Assembly: GCF_000189635.1 (NCBI RefSeq) | Contig: NW_002475961.1 | Location: forward strand, 248,001-312,000 | Direction of reading: 5' to 3' | DNA length: 64,000 nt | Source of the DNA: Tetrahymena thermophila SB210 | Taxonomy: Eukaryota; Ciliophora; Oligohymenophorea; Hymenostomatida; Tetrahymenidae | Shown: piece after piece, positions 54,001 to 64,000 of the stretch | Position numbering within the stretch: the first letter of the stretch is position 1 | Layout of the letters: each line of letters begins with the position of its first letter | Program-made: the position numbers and the translations under genes | Notes under the pieces: model-generated | The model's input: only the letters and a program-made list of their open reading frames with translations | Databases searched by the model: none | What the model was told of the DNA's origin: nothing

Positions 54001-56035
54001 AGTAAATGCTTATCAGGATTTGATGTTTTTTCCGCTATTTTTGAGTAAGACGTAAATTCTAATAGACATACTGAAGATACAACTGAAATAGACTCAATAT
54101 AAAGTGGTACTACAACTCGAACTGAAAAAAGACTTTTAGACACTTCTAAGTAATTTTTTTTAAATCAGCTTTTTAAATAAAAATTAATTAATTAATTAAT
54201 TAACTTTATTTAAACAAATAGATTTTAACAATTCAAATATTTTGACTTAGATGTATTCTAAAAAATATAAGTGTTATTTGATGAAAATATTAACTCTAAA
54301 TCATACATCTCTTTGTATTATTTATAAAAAACAAAAAAAATTTTAGAATAAAAGCTTAATCCTTCTAATCTACTATCTGCTAATTTAAATAAGCAGACAT
54401 ATTAATAGCTTTCCTCTCTAATTACAGGTGAAGCTTTCTTCCAAAAAGCTAAAAATAATCCTGTATTGAAAAAAATTAAATATGTTTCTAAGATCTTTTT
54501 GAGCAAAAATTAAGATTAATTCACAAAACTGATAGAAAAATTCACTAAAAGTGATAAAAATGAAACTGGTGATTACCTCAACCACATTATTTCATTTGCT
54601 TTGAAGCTCATGTATAATACTATTAGTAAGCAAAAAGTCTCAAACGATTAGCAAATTAGCAATTTTCATCTCTAAATTGATAGCTTAATAGACATACTCC
54701 AAGCTTTATTTAGCAAGCCATTGGCTTAAAAACAAAGTGGAAATGATCAGCAAATAAATAACAATAAATTAGAAGTTTAATTTATTAATATAGTATGCAG
54801 CTTCATTTTAAACAATAGCAAAGAAGATTTAACCAAAAATTTTAATTAACTTCATAAGGTAATAAATAAATTAATTAATTTATTAAAAATTATTTAAAAA
54901 TATTTTACAAATAAATTAAATGACTAGTTCTTCTTTGACTGCTTAAATGAAAAATTTAGTTAAGTAGCTTAATTCTTTTAGCATGACAAAGAATAAATAC
55001 AAGCAGTTTATAAAATTCTATAAAAACTTCTTGATAGACCTCTTTTAAATTTAGAAGATGAAAATTTAATCGAAGACGTTTTGGATCTTTTACAGTCCTT
55101 TGATAAAGAACTAATTGACAAAAAATTAGTCACTTATTTAATTAACATGGTTGTTCAAAGTGACTTTAAAAGCCTTTTAGGAATTATTGAATATTCAAAC
55201 TTAGTATCTTAAAGTGAATTTAAAATTATTAAGTAATCTATTCATAAAATTAGTAGCCTCTCAATATTTGGTAATAGAGGAGCTCTTAAGCATTTCACCA
55301 AACCAAGACCTGTAATTTCAGACTAAATGAAAGAAATTACTAAGAGAATATAAGAAGGAAAAGTAACTATTTACCTATTTATTTCAATAAAATTAATTAA
55401 TATTTACAATAAATAAATAGATAACAACAGCTGACGTATTCTTTTCTATAGACAGCAGCGGAGATGGAAATGGATCAATTTCTATGGAAGAGTTTTGTAA
55501 CTTCTTAAGAAGGACAGGTAATATTTTTCTTATCAATTCATTAATTTATATTCTTTAAATTCAATTTTAAAATTGTAATTAAAAATTTTTATTTCTTAAT
55601 TTAACAGGAATATAAATGAGTGAGCATAGAGTTAACGAATTATTTGCTACTATTAAAAAAAATAGAAGAGCAGGTAGCAGGCAGACTGATGGTAACGATC
55701 TCAATTATGAGGAGTTTGAAGAAGCATATTAGTATATAAATACGAAAAAAACTGATATGTCTTTAGAAAAATTAGGAATTTCTCCTGCTTTGCTAGCACT
55801 TTCATTAGGAACACTAATCATTATTCTTATATTGCTTCTGGTCTTCATATTCTTGGGAATAAAAGCCTTTGCTTTAGGTGGCACTTTTGGAAGTATAATA
55901 AATTCAATTATTCCAGCAGTTTCTATTTCAGGAACAGCCTCTTCTTCAAGCAATAAAAAAGATTCCTTAAAAGAAGATAACATCAAAGGAGTAATGAAGG
56001 AAACCTACTAAATTCTGCATTCTAATCAACTATGA
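41398..56035 (+). CDS. Giant multi-pass membrane protein with EF-hand-like motif (unknown family)
   Basis: One 14.6 kb gene of about 26 exons, roughly 3,900-4,000 residues. Introns fixed by phase include 42043-42124, 42350-42423, 42641-42716, 43085-43146, 43816-44097, 44665-44723, 45137-45486, 45856-45914, 46270-46323, 46756-47057, 47928-48051, 50211-50274, 50824-50876, 51078-51184, 51555-51608, 51953-52008, 52223-52330, 52654-52835, 52975-53101 and 53335-53395. Every junction keeps frame. The N-terminus has a membrane helix near residue 125, a beta-rich ectodomain of about 550 residues, then four more helices up to about 45780. A helical, solenoid-like cytoplasmic region of about 2,900 residues follows, with scattered EF-hand-like pieces (IDMNEFITCVK, DIDVDEFVDSL). 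Near the end is FFSIDSSGDGNGSISMEEF, then a final membrane helix (55790-55870). Scale and layout faintly recall calcium-release channels, but I see no pore motif. Two adjacent genes cannot be fully excluded. Confidence 0.78.
47985..48036. repeat. TTTA microsatellite inside an intron of the giant gene
   Basis: More than ten tandem TTTA units make up much of intron 47928-48051. Length here is likely to vary between strains. Confidence 0.9.
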
Positions 56036-57386
56036 TTTTAATATAAAATTAATCAATTAATTTAGTTAGTTATTTAGTTTGTTTTAATTAATAAACACTG
56101 TAAATTCTCATATATTACCAATAAAACTTTAAAGGTTTTTTCTAACGTTAGTATTTTTTTCTCTAAATGTTTTAATAATAATTTTTAAAACTTAAAATTA
56201 TGAAATTAGAGGTTTTAAGATATTAATTAAGTAATAATTTTAAAAGAAAGAAACTAACAAATTACAAATTAATTAATTGATATTTAAAAATTTATATAAT
56301 TTAATTTTTTATTTGAATAAAAATGTTTATATTTTATTATAAAAAATAATGATAACTACTTTAATTAGTATTTTGATTGATTTATTTATTTATTTATTAA
56401 TTAAGTTACTATAATATGAGTATATATATGTTTGCTATAACTATTTATAAAAAGTAATAAACTAACAAATTTAAAATATAATTAATTGATATTTAAATAT
56501 TTATATAATTTAATTTTTTATTTGAATAAAAATGTTTATATTTTATTATAAAAAATAATGATAACTACTTTAATTAGTATTTTGACTTATTTATTTATTA
56601 ATTAAATTATTTTTATATGAATATATATATACATTTGTTATAAATATTTATAAAAAGTAATAAACTAACATATTTAAAATATAATTAATTAATTTTTAAA
56701 TTTTGCTATAATTTAATTTTTTATTTGAATAAAAATATTTATATTTTATAATAAAACAATAATTATAATTAGTTAAATCAGGATTTATTTTGCTATATTT
56801 ATTAATTTGGTTATTTTAATTTGAATATATATACATTTGTTATAACTATTTTTAAAAAGTAATAAACTTTTAAAAAATAATCATAAATATTTAAATAAAA
56901 TTTTTTATATTTTATTATAAAACAGTAATGATAGTATATTGTTTTTATTTATTAATTAAATACTTTAATATGAATAAATTTTTATATATTGGTTATAACT
57001 ATTTATAAAAAGTAAGAAACTCACAAATTAAAAATTTATTAGTTAATATTTAAATTTAACTTGAATTTAATTTTTTATTTAAGGAAAATTTTTAATATTT
57101 TATTATAAGACAATAATGAAAACTACTTTAATTAGTATTTAACTCTATTTATTAATTTGGTTACTTTAATATGAATATACATTTGTTATAATTATTTATA
57201 ATAAGTAAGAAACTAACAAATTAAAAATTTAATAGTTGGTATTTAAATTTTACTATAATTAAATTTAACTATTTTTATTTATTCAATTATTTTATTATTT
57301 AGAAAGTAAGTAGGATTTTGTAATTATAAATATTCTTAGTATTTTTATTTAGAGTTAGTTTGAAAAATATTATTTTCAAATTGCAT
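56036..57386. other. Convergent spacer filled by a satellite-like array
   Basis: Spacer between the ends of two genes, mostly taken up by repeats of about 200 bp listed separately. No coding frame. Confidence 0.65.
56279..57260. repeat. Degenerate tandem array, about 200-bp period, five to six copies
   Basis: Units begin near 56279, 56488, 56690, 56870, 57050 and 57235. Each contains variants of TTTAATTTTTTATTTGAATA, TTTATATTTTATTATAAAA, and ACTATTTATAAAAAGTAA. Copies 1 and 2 are nearly identical over 150 bp and later copies are increasingly diverged and shorter, as in a local satellite growing at one end. Confidence 0.85.
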
Positions 57387-58265
57387 TCATTAGAATACCT
57401 TGATTAATCTTTCTTTGTCGTTTTCTGCTGCAAATTAGCCTTTAACAAACATTTCATCACTAAAATTTTCATCCCAAATCCAATAATCTCTGGGAAACCA
57501 TACATTGGAGTTCTCCATTATATCAAAATACTCTATATTTTTTATTTCTTCTCTAACAACTGGCCATTCTCTTGTGTATTTAGGGAGGGCATTAATAAAT
57601 ATCTTCTTGGATTCTTAATACTTATATGGTATAACTTGAGTGAGTCCTCCATCAAGACATTTTTTACCTTTGTATTCATTGAAGATCTTTGGCCTTGTCA
57701 AAAAGGGAATCATTGCTGAGCTGATTAAAGCCTCAGTAAAATCGTATTTATCCTCGAAATGGTCAATAAGCTTTTTCTTTAAAGAGAAAAGACCTTCTAC
57801 TTAAGAAACATAACAATGGAATATTCCATTCACATGAGGGAATTTTTATTCTTCCATCAAATCCCATTATTCATAGCAATATTTTTCTATGAGTGCACCA
57901 CTTGTAAAGAAGCCATAATATTTGCGATTTTCTTTTTCAAAGAATTTACGAATTCTATTCAAGTAAAAATGTTTTAGGTCTAAATCAGTATAAAGTGTAG
58001 TGTGGAAATAAACTCCAATAGCTGTACCAGCAGAAATAGCTCCTATTTTATATTCTCTTAATTTCTCCTTTCCTACAAACTCTGTCAATTTATACAAATA
58101 ACCCATTTAGTATGTTAAAGCACCTGCAGATCCACTTAAGAGGAGTTCCTTAATCCCTTCTCCTGAATTTTCACATTGCTATGTTTAAGAAATCATGCTA
58201 GGAATATTTTCTATTGTTTCCCTTTTCTCTGTTTGGCTACTTTCCTTTTAAGCGATTTTTTCCAT
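57387..58265 (-). CDS. Patatin-like phospholipase
   Basis: Single exon of 879 nt, 292 residues, ATG at 58265 and TGA at 57387-57389. The patatin fold motifs are in order: a glycine-rich oxyanion-type loop LLLSGSAGALTYQMG (residues 41-55), the nucleophile elbow GAISAGTAIG (Ser78, GxSxG), and the dyad aspartate in KCLDGGLT (Asp205). The catalytic Ser/Asp dyad therefore looks complete. Patatin-like (PNPLA) enzymes hydrolyse acyl chains from glycerolipids or phospholipids. The first 35 residues are polar and probably disordered; no signal peptide or membrane helix is seen, so a cytosolic or peripherally membrane-bound enzyme is likely. The length is close to a bare catalytic domain. Confidence 0.9.
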
Positions 58266-59823
58266 TTTAAAAAAGTAAATATGTAGGTATTTTAGTGAAT
58301 TGTTTTATTCTATTTATTAATTGTGAAATTAACAGAAATATATCCTATTTATATCAGAAATAATCAAAGCAAATTATTGATTGGTTTGTTTTTAGATTTT
58401 TTGAAAGTAAATAAGAATATATTGGAAATTTAAATTATTTATTTCTAAAACTCTATCTAAAACATATTTATTTTTTATTACATTTTAATTCAAAATAATA
58501 CAATTTCTAGATATTTCTACTTTATTCCAACATTTTGTTAATTTAAATAATTTCAAAAAACTAAGTAAAAATAGTTAAATCATTCACTCTTTTAAAATAC
58601 ATAATTAACAGGTGAAAGAATGCTTAACTTTCATGATGTTTTTAATTGAATCCAATAATTGTGTCATTTTATTATTTAATGACTCAATTATTTTCTTTAA
58701 AATAAAAATTTAAATAATCAATCAATCATATTAAAATATTTTTTTCATTTTAATTAAAAATCATTTGAAATGCTATTTTGATATGCATTTAAAAAAAATA
58801 TTATTAAAAATTTAAAATCTAAATTAAGAGTATAATTTTTCAAAAAAGATATTCATTTGTAGATTATCTTTAAATAAATATCTAATAACAAAGATGAAAT
58901 TACAAATTTAGAGTTTAAAAAAAATTTTTTTATGGATCATTAATAATTTTTTGTTATTTTTAATTTTTTGATTTAATGAGATATTTTTATTACTTGTTTG
59001 AGAATTTGTGATATTCATAATATTCAAAGAATATTTAGATGTAAAGATAGATTAATATTTTTATTTTTACCTTATTTATTTATTTTATAAAAAAATTAGA
59101 ATTTAATAAGACTGTTATTGCCTTCAAATATATTTTTTATAATAATTTAAACAGAAATTAAATAAAACAAAAATAAATTTTATAAATTAGAAAAAATAAA
59201 AATTATTTTTTTTATGAAAATAAAAAACATTGATATTTTTATTCAATTATAATTTTAAAAATAATTTAGAGACAATGAACATTCCAAATTAACTTTTGAT
59301 GATATATTTTGCAGAAGAAATTAATAAATTTCTCAAAAAAATTTTTTGTAAATCATTCAAAAAAACAAAGCAATTCGTTCAATTTATCAAATATTAATTT
59401 ATTTGATTTTTCATAAATATTGAATGAATCTTCCTAAATTAATTAGAAAAAGATTATTTGTGAATTATTGATTTAATTTTTTAAATAATATTTAATCACT
59501 AATATTAAATGTAATATAGATCTTTTCATAAGTTTCTTTATACATAATAGAAGTTATTCAAATTTTTCCTATAAGCATATTTAAAATTAAGGTATTGATT
59601 GCATAGTATTAAAAAAATATTTGTTATAGTTAATAAAAGAATATTGTTATTAATGCTTTTAAAAGTATGATGAAATCTAAATGGTTATATGTGACTGTAT
59701 GTAGATATCATTATTTATCTTATTTTTTAATAATTTAAAGTTTATTTTTAATTTAAATAGCTAAAAAAATTAACTTAAAAAAACATAGGTCAAAGTAGAA
59801 AATAAAGAATAATATATTCAAAA
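58266..59823. other. AT-rich spacer between divergent genes
   Basis: About 1.55 kb containing the promoters of the phospholipase (-) and the ABC transporter (+). No coding frame, RNA gene or clear repeat is seen. Confidence 0.6.

Positions 59824-64000
<4,177 letters not shown>

Overview
The window looks like macronuclear chromosomal DNA of a ciliate, most likely Tetrahymena or a close relative. It is extremely AT-rich. Long reading frames appear on both strands only when TAA and TAG are read as glutamine and TGA is the sole stop. Many genes carry short introns (GT..AG, mostly about 50-110 nt, some up to about 350 nt). Spacers are long and AT-rich. Any ORF call made with the standard code breaks the genes here into fragments. 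All calls below use the ciliate code, and exons were joined by splice signals and phase continuity, read by eye.

I find fifteen protein genes. Left part (1-19 kb): the 3' end of an unknown gene (+); a DDX11/CHL1-type iron-sulfur DNA helicase (+); an intronless 4.1 kb calpain-like protease with a predicted lipid-anchored N-terminus (-); an ABHD16-like membrane serine hydrolase (+); and a four-pass membrane protein with a Cys-rich ectodomain and a long Q/K/E-rich tail (+). Middle (19-41 kb): a coiled-coil protein with an N-terminal CxxC motif (-); an ABHD4/5-like hydrolase (+); a small four-pass membrane protein (+); a 154-residue protein of unknown role (+); a leucine-rich-repeat protein with extra conserved blocks (-); a RagC/Gtr2-like GTPase (-); and a copine (+). 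Right part (41-64 kb): one giant 14.6 kb gene with over twenty introns encoding a membrane protein of roughly 3,900-4,000 residues (+); a patatin-like phospholipase (-); and an ABCC/MRP-type ABC transporter that runs off the right edge (+).

There is no operon structure. Orientation is mixed and each gene stands alone. As a loose theme, many products act at membranes or on lipids (three hydrolases/lipases, copine, calpain with a predicted lipid anchor, ABC transporter, Rag GTPase), but this may be chance. I see no rRNA, tRNA, transposase, CRISPR array or telomere repeat. The spacers hold simple-sequence tracts, a 326-bp tandem duplication, an array with a period of about 200 bp, and several inverted repeats. 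One of these (37139-37274) is a nested hairpin that no gene explains. The most unusual object is the giant gene at 41398-56035, whose protein I could not assign to any known family.
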